In this document: positions 23,310 to 35,691 of the stretch, piece after piece
How the letters are laid out: every line of letters starts with the position of its first letter
How positions within the stretch are numbered: the first letter of the stretch is position 1
Assembly: GCF_019649055.1 (NCBI RefSeq)
Contig: NW_026570317.1
Span: 310,001-374,000 of the forward strand
Reading direction: 5' to 3'
DNA length: 64,000 nt
DNA from: Paramacrobiotus metropolitanus
Taxonomy: Eukaryota; Tardigrada; Eutardigrada; Parachela; Macrobiotidae
The notes under the pieces: generated by a model
Told to the model about the DNA's origin: nothing
The model's database searches: none
Seen by the model: only the letters and a program-made list of their open reading frames with translations
Made by a program: the position numbers and the translations under genes

Positions 23310-24770
23310 TCGTTAAAATAAAAATTTCAACCAGTTTGTTGCATTCATCCTTCTGTAACGACATAACGCCTGTAACGAAAATGAGCAAGGAAAACTTATA
23401 TTTCATTCTTGTATTAAAAAAGAAAAAGTCGATATATGTATTTATTAAAAATGATTTTTTCTGCTGCCGTTCTCAGTTATGACGCATGAGCGCGTTAAAA
23501 TATTGGTTGATTGGCATAGACATTGCCAACTTGGCGCCCACCTCCCCTCGGTTAACAGATTTTTCAACAAGAAATTGTCTGCAGTATTTGTATTGCTGGG
23601 CAAGTGTTGTTTATTGTGGCAACGGACATACATTCCCGTTATCCTGATTTAAGATAACGGGAATAAATGTCTGTTGTTCCATTTGTGCAACAAATATTTG
23701 CAATCCGCTGCAGTTATTTGCAATAAAATTCGGCTTATGTACAGACTTCTGTATGCATGTGAGTTCTGGATAATGAACATAGGTAGCTGCTATCAGGAAC
23801 GGTGTTTAACTTCGGCTGCCGTTGATACTCAACTTGATTGCACTCTATTTGCCGGCGGCTTAGTCTTAACTCTTATGTGATGCGCTCGCCGATCAGCTTT
23901 TACCGAAATCTGGATAAAATGCAAGCGGTAAAACGTAAATGTACACTTCGTATGTTTTCTTAAAAGTACTGAACAACTGCAACTTTACGCTGGTGAACGG
24001 TGGTTACATCACGCGCTACTGATGGCGGCACACTGCAGTTTAATTGGTATAGCTACACTCACGAGATTCCACAATACACTGCCGTAAGCCTGTATCAAGA
24101 CGATAATTCTTACGTAATCACTTTTGAAAAGTTTTTGTCATGTGAAACAACGCGGAAAATCCCGTGTCAAGCAACATCCACCAGAATAAAACCGTTTTGA
24201 TTGTCCGATAGGCGAATCCATATTGGGAAAATGTCCGGTATGCAAAAAGATTCGGTAACAGCTCGACCGGAAGAGGCGGAACGAAGCGGAAAAAATCAAA
24301 ACACAGGGATTTGATGTAACAATAATAAGCCCAGTGCACGACGACGCGACGCAAATAGCTGACATTTTCCGGTGGGTGTGTTGTGGATCTGTGGCCATTG
24401 TCTCGTACTGCTCATGTATGTATGCACCTATCTCAGGTTTGCAATTGGGCATTTTAAACCGCGACTTACATCACTTTCTGGAAAGACAGATTTCTATCTT
24501 TTTGGAATATACCGCTGCAATTTCGTGACTGTGTCTTAATAACGCTTGGCATTTGTTTTAGCGTTTCTCATGCCGCAAATAGCACCAGTTCATGCGTAAA
24601 TTCGGGATGGAAAAATTTTACTGACGATAATAGAATCAAAGCGGAACCACAAACGGCGCTTATACAACGTATAAAATGGAGTTATGTGACAAAAACATAC
24701 GCAACAAGTGGCCGTGGCCGTGATTTAGTGATTGTGGAGAGACGAAGCTGACACATGGTGGAAAGGAAAG
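23310..24770. other. No supported gene
   Basis: Short open frames occur on both strands, but none has motifs or splice context that would support a gene. The stretch separates the formamidase pseudogene from the first RidA-like gene. Confidence 0.4.
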
Positions 24771-24779
24771 CCGTTTGCA

Positions 24780-26755
24780 TTACCCATCAGAATTACTGGT
24801 TAGCTGTGTAGGTGTCGGTCCAGTTGTGGCTGTGTGGGTGTCGGTCCAGTTGCAGTTGCTGGCCTGCACAGTGAATTCGACGCTGGCCCCGCCGTCGATG
24901 GATGGAGTAGTGCGCAGATGGCCAGCCCAAGGAAACTACAGCAAGTCAGTTAAAAAGACGAGTGAGGACAAGGAAATGCATGAGCGTTTGTAGGCAGTCC
25001 ATTTACCTCAAGGCAGCCTGCTTGTTCGCAGAAATCGTACATAGCTTTGTCGACCGTTTGATACTCTGTGGTGTTGCCGGTAACCAGCACCGTCACGTCG
25101 TGAACATCGTTCCAGGTGCAGCCGGCATCCTTCAGGATGGCGCGCGTGAATTTCATGATCTTCATGGATTCGTTGTAGGTGCCGCGCGTGCCGAAGCTTT
25201 TTGGGTCGTTGAGGTCGTGGAAGGCGCGAAGTGAGCTCAAGTACAGGATCGGACCGACACGGACGGCGTATCTGACAATAAGAGTGAATAACAGCACAAT
25301 GAAGTTATGCTTATCATGAAAAGCAGAATAAAAGTAATAAGAAAAATAATCGGAGAGGTTCGATCTGCACGCAAATTACGCTCGATATGTTATACAAAGT
25401 AACTTTATTTTCTTACACTGTCTGTGCCGGGTCCCGACAGTTTGATAAGCGTACATTTCTCAATTGCTACTATGGAAGGTGTAGAAGCGTTTTACTGACC
25501 AGGGCAGCGTCACCGGCCCCCCTCTCAGAAAAATTTCATTTTTTGCAGGGTTGCAGAGTAACACTAGGGTATGCTTAAAAAAATAGTTTCATCTGCCATG
25601 GTCAGTAGGGCGTGGCCAAACAGAATTTAGAAGTTTAAAATTTGCTATGTTATAGCCTATGGCCAATGCATTGCTTCGTACTTTAAGCACATTTACGATT
25701 TAATACAAACCACTTCACGTGGTATCGTACGAGGCTTATGTGCGCTAAATGTTCTCGGCTTCCCGTTTCTGAAACGGGCTAGTAGATGACAGTTAATTAT
25801 TTTTAAGTTTAGAGATGATCTGTAGGTCCTCATTACCTCGGTTTTCGTGCTAGCGGTATGTGATAAAAACTGATAGCGCGAATGGAAATGGAAGTATTTA
25901 CACAATTACACCTGCTAATCTAGCTCTTACAAAATATTGTTAAGTACCACATACAGGCCGCTTCAGAAACAAAAACGGTTACCGGGGAATATTGGACACA
26001 CATAGGCCTCGTACGATAGCGCATTCAAGTGGTTCGTATTAATTCGTAAATGTGCTTAAAGTACGAAGCAATGCATTGGCCATAGGCTATAACATAGCAA
26101 GTTTGTAACTTCTAAATTCTGTTTGGCCACGCTCTGCTGACCATGGCAGATGAAATTATTTTTTTAAGCATACCCTAGTGTTACTCTGCAATCCTGCAAA
26201 AAATGAAGTTTTTCTGAGAGGGGGCCCTGTAACGCTAGCCTGGTGAGTAAAGATTATAAAAAATGCTGTTATTTGGTGAAGCTTTTCCATGCCGGCTGGT
26301 TCACCAGAATTTTGGTTAGCCAGAAAATCAGTCAGACGGTCCGACTGAAAGAAAGCAATCATCTCAACTGCATGCTTTATTTTTCAATCAATCATCTGAT
26401 TGAAAATATTTTACCAGTGACACTTCGGAAATTTGTGGTAATTACTGAATCAGTGCAGTACCTAGATCGTAATTATTTTATTTGCACTTAATACTAAGAA
26501 GACAGCTTACTGCCACGGCTTCGTAGGGTCTTTTGGGGGCGCCGATGTAATCGGGACCTTGTACTTCCGTGCGGTACAGCATTCGGACGGAGGACGATCT
26601 TCCGCGTCAGCCACTGAAAAAGACGGCATCAAACTGAGTGCAACCATGTCAGTCGAAGATAATCTATCAACCGCTACTAGGCGCTACATTGACAAAGGTC
26701 ACTTACTGTTCAAAGCTTCGACAACTAGTAAAGCGGCAAAGATATACAATTGCAT
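24780..26755 (-). CDS. Secreted RidA-like protein, gene A (single domain)
   Basis: Four minus-strand exons (26707-26755, 26511-26613, 25007-25271, 24780-24935) give 190 residues. Exon 1 is a signal peptide (MQLYIFAALLVVEALN). Exon 2 is a linker with the Cys pair (PPSECCTARKYKVP) ending in KPW. Exon 3 begins YAVRVGPILYLSSLRAF, matching the first strands of RidA/UK114, and continues with AGCTWNDVHDVTVLVTG, the helix and strand that form the trimer core in this family. Exon 4 is FPWAGHLRTTPS followed by SVEFTVQASNC and a Thr-rich tail longer than in the other copies. RidA enzymes hydrolyse reactive enamines and imines, but these are cytosolic. Here secretion and six cysteines suggest a changed role. 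Intron 2 is 1.24 kb long because it holds a foldback element. Exon 1 nearly matches that of gene B, which faces the other way. Confidence 0.85.
25491..26251. mobile_element. Foldback element inside intron 2 of gene A
   Basis: Two inverted arms of about 250 bases (about 25491-25745 and 25995-26251) share phrases such as TTTGCAGGGTTGCAGAGTAA, AGCCTATGGCCAATGCATTG and CTTCGTACTTTAAGCACATT. Outer ends are TTTACTGACCAGGG on the left and CCTGGTGAGTAAA on the right. The unique centre is about 250 bases. No coding capacity is seen. Genes C and F lack this insert in the same intron. Confidence 0.8.
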
Positions 26756-26863
26756 GTTGGAAAACTGGGAAAACTTCGCAACCTGAGGAGGAAAATAACT
26801 AAATATCTCAAGTGGAACGTCGAAAACGAATCAACTGATGAAATCGAACGTATTTTCGAACCG

Positions 26864-26929
26864 TTTATAAATGCACTTTCTAAGCTGATAAAGAGTTATG
26901 TCAGCAGTGGAATGTCCCGAAACTGCTGA
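26864..26929 (-). promoter_or_regulatory. TATA-like box and inverted TCAGCA/TGCTGA motif of gene A
   Basis: Read toward gene A, TCAGCAGT...ACTGCTGA (26901-26929) is followed by GCATTTATAAACG (TATAAA core within 26864-26871), about 110 bases before the start codon. The same arrangement is present upstream of all seven paralogues, which is the main reason to consider it functional. Confidence 0.6.
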
Positions 26930-27832
26930 TTTTTCAGGCACCATCGCTGAGAATCTTCAAAAATTCACTGAACACTTTACCAACAGTTAAAGTTCCAACA
27001 ACCACTCCGGAAATTGTGGGTATCGATAGCCGGAATGATATAGACCACTTACCATCAGCATGGCTGGTTACGGCCAATCGGCGAGCAAAACTGCTTACAA
27101 AAGTACAAACCGCCACCGCGAATATGCGATCGCCGCGAAAAAGATGTCTGCAAAATTGTCAAGTGGCGTTGTTCTCAGAGCAGCCGGGTGACCAACTGCA
27201 CTGGCATTAAAACGTATTCCGTAAAACGTGTAATTGCCGTAACAACTAACAGGCACCATCCGGTATGGTACTGATAGTGTGCCACGGATAATTTTATTAA
27301 GAAAATAAATAAGCTGATACGAATTGTCAAATTTATCGATGTTTTGATGTTCAGGAGTTTCGTTACTTCGTTGAGATTTTCTAAGTTTATTGGCGGATGC
27401 CAAGGTTTTCTACACACTATATAAAAATAAACAGAAGACTTTGTCACATAAATGTAAACTTACGCGGTAACTGCATAAACATCAAGTCGAAATTTATAAA
27501 AACTGTGCCACAAGAACATAAAAATGGTACAAAAAATAACGGGGTTGCTACGATAACTCGTACATTACTAGGATAATCAGAATCTTTCATAATTACCTGT
27601 TGTGAAACACCGGCTGGCCGTCGTAATCAAATTACGATGAAAGCCCCTCATCTTTTCGTATACCTAATTCATTGAATATTATTACTTATTTAGGATTCTA
27701 AGGACTAAGCGTGTATTGTATTCTGTATTCCACAACATTCTATAACATTTATTATGCTCTATATAATATAATAAGGATTCACTATCGTATCTTAATTACT
27801 TAATGACTTATAGGGGAAATTTAACTGCTGAG

Positions 27833-27994
27833 GCCAGCACTCCCTATACCTGATGACGTCACCCGCCTGGAATGTGACGTTACGGCAATACATGCGGGTA
27901 AATCAGGCGCGGTGCATAAGCATCATGTTTAGCAACAACGTAAAACTCCAGCCGGGTAACGGCAGCAAGTATAGGGAGTGCTGGCCGCAGCAGT
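27833..27994. mobile_element. Inverted-repeat element between genes A and B
   Basis: The left end CCAGCACTCCCTATACCTGA and the right end AGTATAGGGAGTGCTGG are complementary, and the arms continue with CACCCGCCTGG / CCAGCCGGGT. A related element is at 44458-44624. Confidence 0.7.
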
Positions 27995-29156
27995 TGAATT
28001 CCGGCTGTATTTTTATTGACATTTATTACTATCATTTATGCAAAATTTCCTGCATTGCCTTTTTCTGTCGACCGTTATTTAAATGCTTTCCCAAGCAGGA
28101 GTCGTGAGTAAGAGCCGAAAGAGGATGCAAAATATCTTTGATATCGTCGTCAACGTACCGATAGAATACTTTAAATACCTTGATAGAATACTTTCATAGA
28201 ATACTTTGAGAGAATACTTTGATTTTGTAAAGTTGTACACGGCGTACTTCGTAACTGTGGAGTACTCCAATAAACACAAATCAAAATTTATTACGTAACG
28301 CGGTTTGCTTATAATAATATGTAGTATATGCGTACTGTATCGTACATGCTATAAAATTTTTTTTATTTCTGCTATCATTACCAAATTATCCTGTGTTATC
28401 TTTACGCGGCAAAGCTTATCCACGTGCTTATGTTTATGTATTACACTTTGTATCTACGTACATTTGAACGGGTACCTAACTGAAATCTACTGTGGTGCGC
28501 AGTATTCAGTCGAAAAGAGTGGAAAGACTTCTGCCGCCTGGCAAATGTGGTAATAAAAACATACACTATTTACTATTAAACCTAAGTTATAACGGTTCCA
28601 TGCAATTACATTGAAGCTTCCTGCGATTCCTTTAATTAACAAGGTTTTTGAGTATTCTTGGCTGATATGTTGAATTCTTCTGCGCTATTGAGCTCAGCGG
28701 AAAATACTGGAAAAAACGGGATGCCGGTATGTCCGGCAAAGGGTTCTGAATGATAATACATAGTTTGCATCCGCTAATACTTTTTTGTTAATATAATAAT
28801 AAGTAGCGCATCATCAGTATCTTCCCTGGTGGTAGCTGTTAGACCAATTATACATTTCACGGAAAAATTTATAATGCCAATGCGGTTGGTCACCCGGCTG
28901 CTTACGGAGAACAACACCACTTGACAATTTTGCAGACATCTTTTTCGCGGCGATCGCATATTCGCGGTGGCGGTTTGTACTTTTGTAAGCAATTTTGCTA
29001 GCCGATTTGCCGTATCCAGCCATGCTGATGGTAAGTGGTCTATATCGTTCCGGCTATCGATACCGACGATTTCCGGAGTGGTTGTTGGAACCGTTTTTAC
29101 TGTTGGTGAAGTATTCCGTGAATTTTCGAAGATTCACAGCGATGGTGCCCGAAAAA

Positions 29157-29230
29157 TCAGCAGTTTCGGGACATTCCACTGCTGACATGGCTACCGGTAT
29201 TTATCAGCTAGAAAGTGCACTTTTAAACGG
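29157..29230 (+). promoter_or_regulatory. Inverted TCAGCA/TGCTGA motif and degenerate TATA box of gene B
   Basis: TCAGCAGT (29157) and ACTGCTGAC (to 29186) match the motif of the other copies. The TATA position reads CTTTTAAACGG (29220-29230) instead of TTTATAAACG, so B may differ in basal promoter strength. Confidence 0.5.
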
Positions 29231-29336
29231 TTGGAAAATCCGTTCGATTTCATCAGTTGATTCGTTTTCGACGTTCCACTCGAGATATTACAGTTATTTT
29301 CTTCCTCACGTTGCGAAGTTTTCCCAGTTTTCCAAC

Positions 29337-30842
29337 ATGCAACTGTATATCTTTGCCGCTTTACTAGTTGTCGTAGCTTTAAACAGTAAGTGACCTTTGT
29401 CAATGTAGCGCTTTAGTCAGTTGATCGATTATCTTCGGCTGACACCATCAAACTGAATTTGATGCTATTTTTCAGTGGCTTACGCGGATCACCCGTCATC
29501 CGAATGCTGTGCCGCACGGAAATACAAGGTCCCGATTTCATTAGCGGTGGCGCCCCCTAAAGACCCCAAGAAGCCGTGGCAGTAAGCTGTGCTATTAGTA
29601 TTAAGAGCATGCGAGGTAAATACGATATGGGTACTGCACTGATACAGCAATTTCCAAAAATTTCGTAAATGTCACTTGTTTGCACCGAGCGCGAAGCGCG
29701 AGGTGCTTCAATTAACTGATCGTCAAGACTACACGCTCCATAGCAGAGCATATACTTCCACAGCAGAGCTTGTCTGACGCCAAAAAGCGCGTACGTAACC
29801 CTCTTTCCTATGGGATATGTGGAATTCCACACATCGATTCCATTTCCAGTGGTACGCACGATTTCACGTGTTACTGGAAATGCATAACAGTTGCTCGCGC
29901 TCGGTGCAACGATGTGGTTATCAACCAACATTAGTAAAATATATTCATTCAGATGATCAACTGGATAATAGAGCATATAGTTGAGATGGTCGTTCTACTC
30001 AGTCAGAAAGTCTGACTGACTTTCTAGCTAACCAAAATTCTGGTGGACCATCCGGTATTGGCAAAGCTCACCAAATAAAAGTATTTTTCTTTCAACGGTA
30101 CTGAAGAAACCGTTTCTGAATCTTCCATAGTAGCAGCTTAGAAATGTGCTTAATTGTTAGTCTAAGAACATACAGTTCTAAAATATCAAACTAAACGGTT
30201 TAGAGCTTCCATATTAGCAGTTGAGAGATTTGTTTAACTGCCGAGGCGTGCTATAAACAGTGTAAGAAAACAAATTTCTAAAATATCTAACGTAATTTTT
30301 GTGCAGAGGGAACCTCACCGGTTGCTTTTCTTTTGACGTTTATTCTGCTTCTCATGGTAAGCATACCTAACTGTCTTGTGCCGTGATTATCTCTGTTTAT
30401 CAGATACGCCGTCCGTGTCGGTCAGATCCTGTACTTGACCTCGCTTCGCGCCTTTGACTCCTTTGGCAATCGCACCATCATTCCTGAGCGGGGCACCTAT
30501 AAAGAATCCCTGTGGATTATGGACCTGGCATATCAAATTCTCGATCAAGCCGGCTGCCACTGGACCAATGTGCACGATGTGGAGATACTGGTCACCGGCG
30601 GTTCTGAGGAGTACCCCGAGGTTGACAAAGCCATTAACAGATTCTGCGAACTGGTAGAATGCGCTGGGGTAAATTAACTGCGTACATGCATTTATTTGGT
30701 CGCTATACTCTTTTTAACCGATTTACCGTAGTTTCCTTGGGCTGGCCATTTACGCAGTACTCTACCTCTTCCTGGCGGCGCCGCTGTCGAATTCAAGATT
30801 CAGGCCAGCAACTGCCGCTGGAGCGACAGGGGTAACCAGTAA
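29337..30842 (+). CDS. Secreted RidA-like protein, gene B (single domain)
   Basis: Four exons (29337-29385, 29476-29581, 30404-30668, 30732-30842) give 176 residues. Exon 1 (MQLYIFAALLVVVALN) is a signal peptide almost identical to that of gene A. Exon 2 carries HPSSECCAARKYKVP and ends KKPW. Exon 3 starts YAVRVGQILYLTSLRAF and contains AGCHWTNVHDVEILVTGG and a late FCELVECAG. Exon 4 is FPWAGHLRS followed by AAVEFKIQASNCRWSD and stops after GNQ. The junctions are phase 1, 2 and 0, as in all the paralogues. The end reads CAGGGGTAACCAGTAA, close to the donor that leads to a second domain in gene G, so B may have lost a second domain. B is the head-to-head partner of A, and about 0.5 kb of their upstream sequence is an inverted repeat. 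Confidence 0.9.
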
Positions 30843-32546
30843 TCTTGCGAGTGCCGCGGACGCCTTGCCTTTCCACCATGTGATTCAACCCATATCCAAC
30901 AGACAGATTAATATGAATACTCCATCCGTGTGCATTTTCGCCGCATAACTCTATTTTACACTTTGCTTAAGCATGATAAGCGCCCTTTTTTCTCGGCTTA
31001 GGTTTTATAGCTTTTAATTTTGCATCCTCAGTTTACGCATACATTTCTTTGGTTGCGGCTGAGAAATGACAAGATAAATGCAAAACACTGTAAGCATGAT
31101 TGTAATGATTAAAAAATAATAATTTCTACATTTTCCTGCATAGTACGTACAACGTATGTGGCAGTTCTGTTAAAAAAATCGGCTTTACGTCTGGACGTCT
31201 AGTTGTGACGATGATAGGAAAATAACTTGACCTTTGAGCGTGCCGGTGCTCTTAAGCCACATTTTTTCTTTTTAAGTCGACCAAACTCGTAGCAACCGGA
31301 TGTTGCACACACTGGTGATTTCCAAATCTATGTAGTATGTACCCAAAATTGTTGGCCTGTGAAACGACATAAAAAATAAAACTATAACTCGTAGATGGCA
31401 AACGCAACATGTCAGTGGCTGTAGACGAAACCGTTACCGCTTATTGCCTAGTTTCCATTGTACCAGTGAATTAACTCCGCGAACATTACGTTCCGTGCAT
31501 AGAAACGTAGAAGTGAAACTGCGTTCCGTTATTCTATTACTGCGATTCCACTCCCGGCCACGCCCATAAAATCCCCAGCAGGACCCGACCTTGTCGGTGA
31601 CCTCCGAGTTGGACTGGGCCATCAGCAAGTAATATCCGGACCGCCACGGTAAGGCACAGCACTGCCCTACTCAAGGGGCTTTACTTTATCTTTGTATACA
31701 GTGAAGATACAGGCCAGGCTAAACATCATAAAAGGTTCGGTGCGCGTGCAGATGGAAGGAGTGCGTTAACATAGAAGTCTACGAGCCAAAACTCCTTTCA
31801 GGGCTTTAAATAGGGTTGTACTACTTTGATTGCATCGAACCACAGCTCATTGTGTAGGAAATGTAAGTGCCAATAGGCTGATATGTGTTTCTCCTAATAC
31901 AGAGTCTGTACTTCTCGGTAGTAAGAATTCTTCAGTCGTTTAAAAATTAGAGATATTAACCAAATGCCCAGCTGAATGGGCATATGCCATATGATCGCTT
32001 CAGTCGGGGTACTGGAACAGAATGCAACCATCTGCGCACACTATTATACCTAACGCTGATACTCAGCACAGAGAAACTCGTGCATTTTATGAAGTCATAC
32101 GCTACCTTCAGTGAAATTGAATGTTGTAGTTAGACGGCTTACATAATTGACATTAAATATTAGACATTTGCTATATTGGGTTAAAAATTGCTTTCAAGAC
32201 TTGGTGTCAATTTTTTGCATTGATTAAATCGGTTAACATTTGCGTTATCACTGTTGTTCCGCTACACTGCTATTATGGATAATGGATGATCTTGCTGACT
32301 TCAGGATGGTTGTTTTATTGGAGTTATTTGAGTTATTTTGGAATCACATTTTCTGGCGGATCATTCAACATTGCTGACAGGTGCGTAACATCAAAATGAG
32401 TATAACAGCCGCAACAATCACTAAGCATTTGAGGCATTGCTGATGCTTACGTTTTTGAAATAAACGTTGTTACGGACTAAAAATTATGTGTGCAGTATTC
32501 AGGGAAACCGTATAATTATAGAAAAACATAATTACGGTACTGATTA
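30843..32546. other. 3' flank of gene B and unassigned sequence
   Basis: The first few hundred bases resemble the 3' flank of gene D (CTCCATCCGTGTGCATTTTC-like phrase near 30925). A GC-richer minus-strand frame near 31.5-31.65 kb (VTDKVGSCWGFYGRGREW) looks codon-like but has no recognisable family or clear splice context. Confidence 0.35.
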
Positions 32547-33213
32547 TTTAAGGGAAATGGCCCGGTACTCTGTACATTGTGTCAAAAATGGGTTACATAC
32601 ACTAAATCTTTCGTTTTCGCGCACTCCGAATCACTTTTTTGTATACATTGTTCTGAAAACCGTTTGGGCGCGCAACATCCTGTTGCCGAGATATGGCGTA
32701 CTAAAACGGGCGAAAAGGTTAAATGCATTATTGTGTACCAAAAGTCTGGTTATTACCCGATCTTCTTGAAACTTTGCTATAAAAGACACATGGCCATGAA
32801 GTCAAAAGTGATTAAATATCAGATCCACAGCATTTTTTTTCCAATTTTAAAATAAATTTCAAAATTTTTAAATTCATTATAAAATTATCGGAAAGTTCTA
32901 CGAACCTGAAATTGGTTCACTTTCGACTTTATGGCTACGTATCTTTTGCAGCAAAATTTTAAGAAGATCTGGTAATAACCAGGCTTTTGGTACACAATAA
33001 TGCATTTAAACTTTTTGCCAATTTTAGTTCGACATATCTCGGCAATCGGATGTTGCGCGCGCAAACGGTTTTCAGAACAATGTATGCAAACCATTAAGCT
33101 TTAGAATGACAAAATTAATAGTATTACAAAAAAAGTGATTCGGCATACGTGAAAACGAAAGTTTTATTGCATATATTCCATTTTTTGACCCTGTGTACCG
33201 GGCCATTTTCCTA
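32547..33213. mobile_element. Long foldback element, copy 2
   Basis: Ends are TTTAAGGGAAATGGCCCGGT on the left and ACCGGGCCATTTTCCTA on the right. The arms share the inner phrases of copy 1 (CTATAAAAGACACATGGCCA, GGATGTTGCGCGCGCAAACG) around a TTTTAAAAT-rich centre. Confidence 0.8.
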
Positions 33214-33801
33214 ATGCGAAGTATAGTCTGTAAAGAATAATTGCTGTAGTGTACTAACTTTACTTAACCGACCAAGTGACATAATTATATGTATCTGAAA
33301 GTAGCTAAAATTAATTAGTAAGTTGTATATTATATATCTGGAAGTACGCAAAATTAACAAGCAAGTACGTACAGTATACAGTAGGTTTATTGTATGTTTA
33401 TTTCAACATATACGGTATTAATAAGTTTTGATTTTTATTGTAAGTACAGTACCACATATTAATAAGTAAACATAGTACGTTTCGGAATTTGGGTACCATA
33501 AGGGATACGTTCAGGACGTCTTTTTCAGAAACGTTTGCTGTAAATTACAGACTGCAGTACACTTTTTGGGTAAAATTTTCCAGCTCACTTACCCTGTACT
33601 TTTTCCAGCTCGCTACTGTGTTAAAAGTACCTCATTGTCAGAAAAGCGCACAAATAATGTGTCGTATTTATGTGCTAAATAGTTCGATTGCTAGTACGAT
33701 TATCAATGTACGAGGATCATTCGTTTACATATTGTTTTGATTAAAATTAAACTAATACACTTGGGTGCAATGGTGCCAACTTGCGGATTTTTCTTGTGCT
33801 T

Positions 33802-34323
33802 ATGCAGATGCCTAACTTGTGCTGCGTTCCTGAGTGTACTCATTTGCGCGTTGGGGATCGCCCGGATCCAGAAGACCGGGAAACGGTCCTTTTTCAGTTT
33901 CCCCGCGAAGCCGAGAAGGCTGCAGTATGGCTTCATTTCATAAAACGGGCAGATCTGCAGATAAAAGAACACACGAAGATGTGCCGCCGACATTTCCTTC
34001 CGCATCTGGTCCGCCGGTTCAATACATTTAAAAGGAAAGACGGATCGATTGATCGTACTCCTTGCAAACCTGTTTTGGACGATGATGCCGTACCAAGTAT
34101 TCTCCCTCCTGAAAGCAGCGACACATCAATCGTTTATCCGCCCCCGCGCCGCTCCTTACAGGAGAAGTATTCATCAGCGACAAAGCACAAACAGCCATCC
34201 ATAACACGTGCTACAACCGCAGATGATGCAGGGTCACTGGCAGGACTTCGAGCTGCTTATGCATCACCTTCCTTATTCCTCAACAAACTTGCAGTGGATA
34301 GCTCTTCCGGACAGTGCAGCTGA
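33802..34323 (+). CDS. THAP-type zinc finger protein
   Basis: The frame begins MQMPNLCCVPEC and carries the C2CH signature of a THAP domain: CCVPEC at the N-terminus, FQFPRE, VWLHFIKR with the conserved tryptophan, then KMCRRHF giving the final C-x2-H. THAP domains bind DNA and occur in animal transcription regulators and in P-element-type transposases. After the domain come a Pro-rich segment (VYPPPRRSLQEKYSS) and a stop after GQCS, about 173 residues in all. The first ATG in frame is at 33802. A pyrimidine-rich stretch ending in TGCAG directly precedes the second ATG (33808), so an upstream exon is possible. No transposase domain was found next to it. The gene sits between RidA-like genes B and C. 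Confidence 0.7.
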   Translation: MQMPNLCCVPECTHLRVGDRPDPEDRETVLFQFPREAEKAAVWLHFIKRADLQIKEHTKMCRRHFLPHLVRRFNTFKRKDGSIDRTPCKPVLDDDAVPSILPPESSDTSIVYPPPRRSLQEKYSSATKHKQPSITRATTADDAGSLAGLRAAYASPSLFLNKLAVDSSSGQCS

Positions 34324-34399
34324 TGCCGAATCAACTTATTTTACGCTGGTCGCTTTCAGAAGGCAAGTAAACAGTTATTGTTCTTTAAAGTGATTTACT

Positions 34400-35690
34400 G
34401 CTTAATTTAATATCTGCATGTGTGATATATTTCCTCCATTCGTGCGCCTGCAGATATTTTATTACAGCACCAGAAATGATGCACCACCCGAAGAGCATAA
34501 ATTTTTAATATGTAGAGATAGTGAACAGTACATACCGGCTTGTTGTGTGCAGCCTGGGACGCTAAATGTTCAGGTCATGAGCGAGCCAGAGCTACACAAA
34601 CAAAAAATAATATTTGCACTGTCGTGCGCTCTATTTTATATTGTAGGAGAGCACGGAACCTTGGAAATCACATCATTTTATTTATTGTACGAGTAAAGAA
34701 TAAGTGTCTGCAAATCATACGACCAGCAAACCAAACCAGTCGAGCGCATAATCAAAAAAGAAATAATACTGCACGACGTACAATTTGTAGAGCACAAATA
34801 ATGGAATTTTGTGGTGACGTCCGCATTACATCGATTCGTTACAGCTGTAGCGTTCCCTGCGTCTATCAGGAATCCAGACAGCAATATTGGCTTTTTTTAG
34901 TAAAAGTGATAAAAGCAAACCCAACTAAAAATTAATAAACGAATCAATCATTTTATTGCTATATTCGAAACTGGCATCGCAGTGACACTGCTACCGAGGC
35001 GCAGTTTTCTGCCATTTTTTAAATTTCTATGCCCGGAACATAATGATCGCTGATTAATATTAGATTGCAAAATGTGCACAAAGCGATACATGGTAACAGT
35101 TCGCGGACTGCAAACAACTTTTGCTGTTTTATCATTGCACATTCTATCTGTAGTAATGTGAATTGTGGGTTTGAAAATCAGATGTGCGTTCAAATTTCCG
35201 TTGTCATGATTTTGGTGAAATCAGAAATACCGCGTAAAACGGAACAATGTAGCTTAAACGCATTGGCCTGCTCAAAAGGTCAGTTTTTCTCCAATCATTG
35301 TCAAAACTTGATATAACAGGTGCTCAATTACTCGCTCATTATGAAGCCGATTTTTACCAAACGGCTATATCTGTTTTAAAACGTTTCCAATGAATTTAGG
35401 GGACTGTAAAATGCATGCCAACGAGCACTGATGACTATAATGTTTTGCATTATTTTGACGATTCTCTTGCTGAACACCTGAACAAATACGTATATTTATG
35501 GAAAATTAAAGCTATCAAAGTACAATCTGGACCACAAACGGCACAGATGCCACGCATAAAATGGATTGGTGTGGCGAAACCATACGCAGTTATTATCGAT
35601 ATCAGGAGTAATTTCTTGGATGTGATGTAAGACGAAGCTAACACGTAGTGGCAAAGCAAGCCATTCGCGTCAATCGAAAAAAGCACTTGT
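34400..35690. other. No supported gene
   Basis: AT-rich sequence between the THAP gene and the last exon of gene C. Several open frames of 60-130 codons show no motifs. The end from about 35.45 kb is the 3' flank of gene C. Confidence 0.4.
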
Positions 35691-35691
35691 T

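Noticed and set aside
24962-25234. Plus-strand frames opposite exon 3 of gene A and the similar antisense frames at the other RidA-like genes
   Set aside because: They recur as mirror images of every exon 3 and have no splice context of their own.
27016-27210. Frames in the A/B upstream region (RAKLLTKVQTATANMRSP)
   Set aside because: The same phrase occurs on the other arm at 28.8-29.0 kb and in other upstream blocks as part of the duplicated flank. Frames are not kept between copies.
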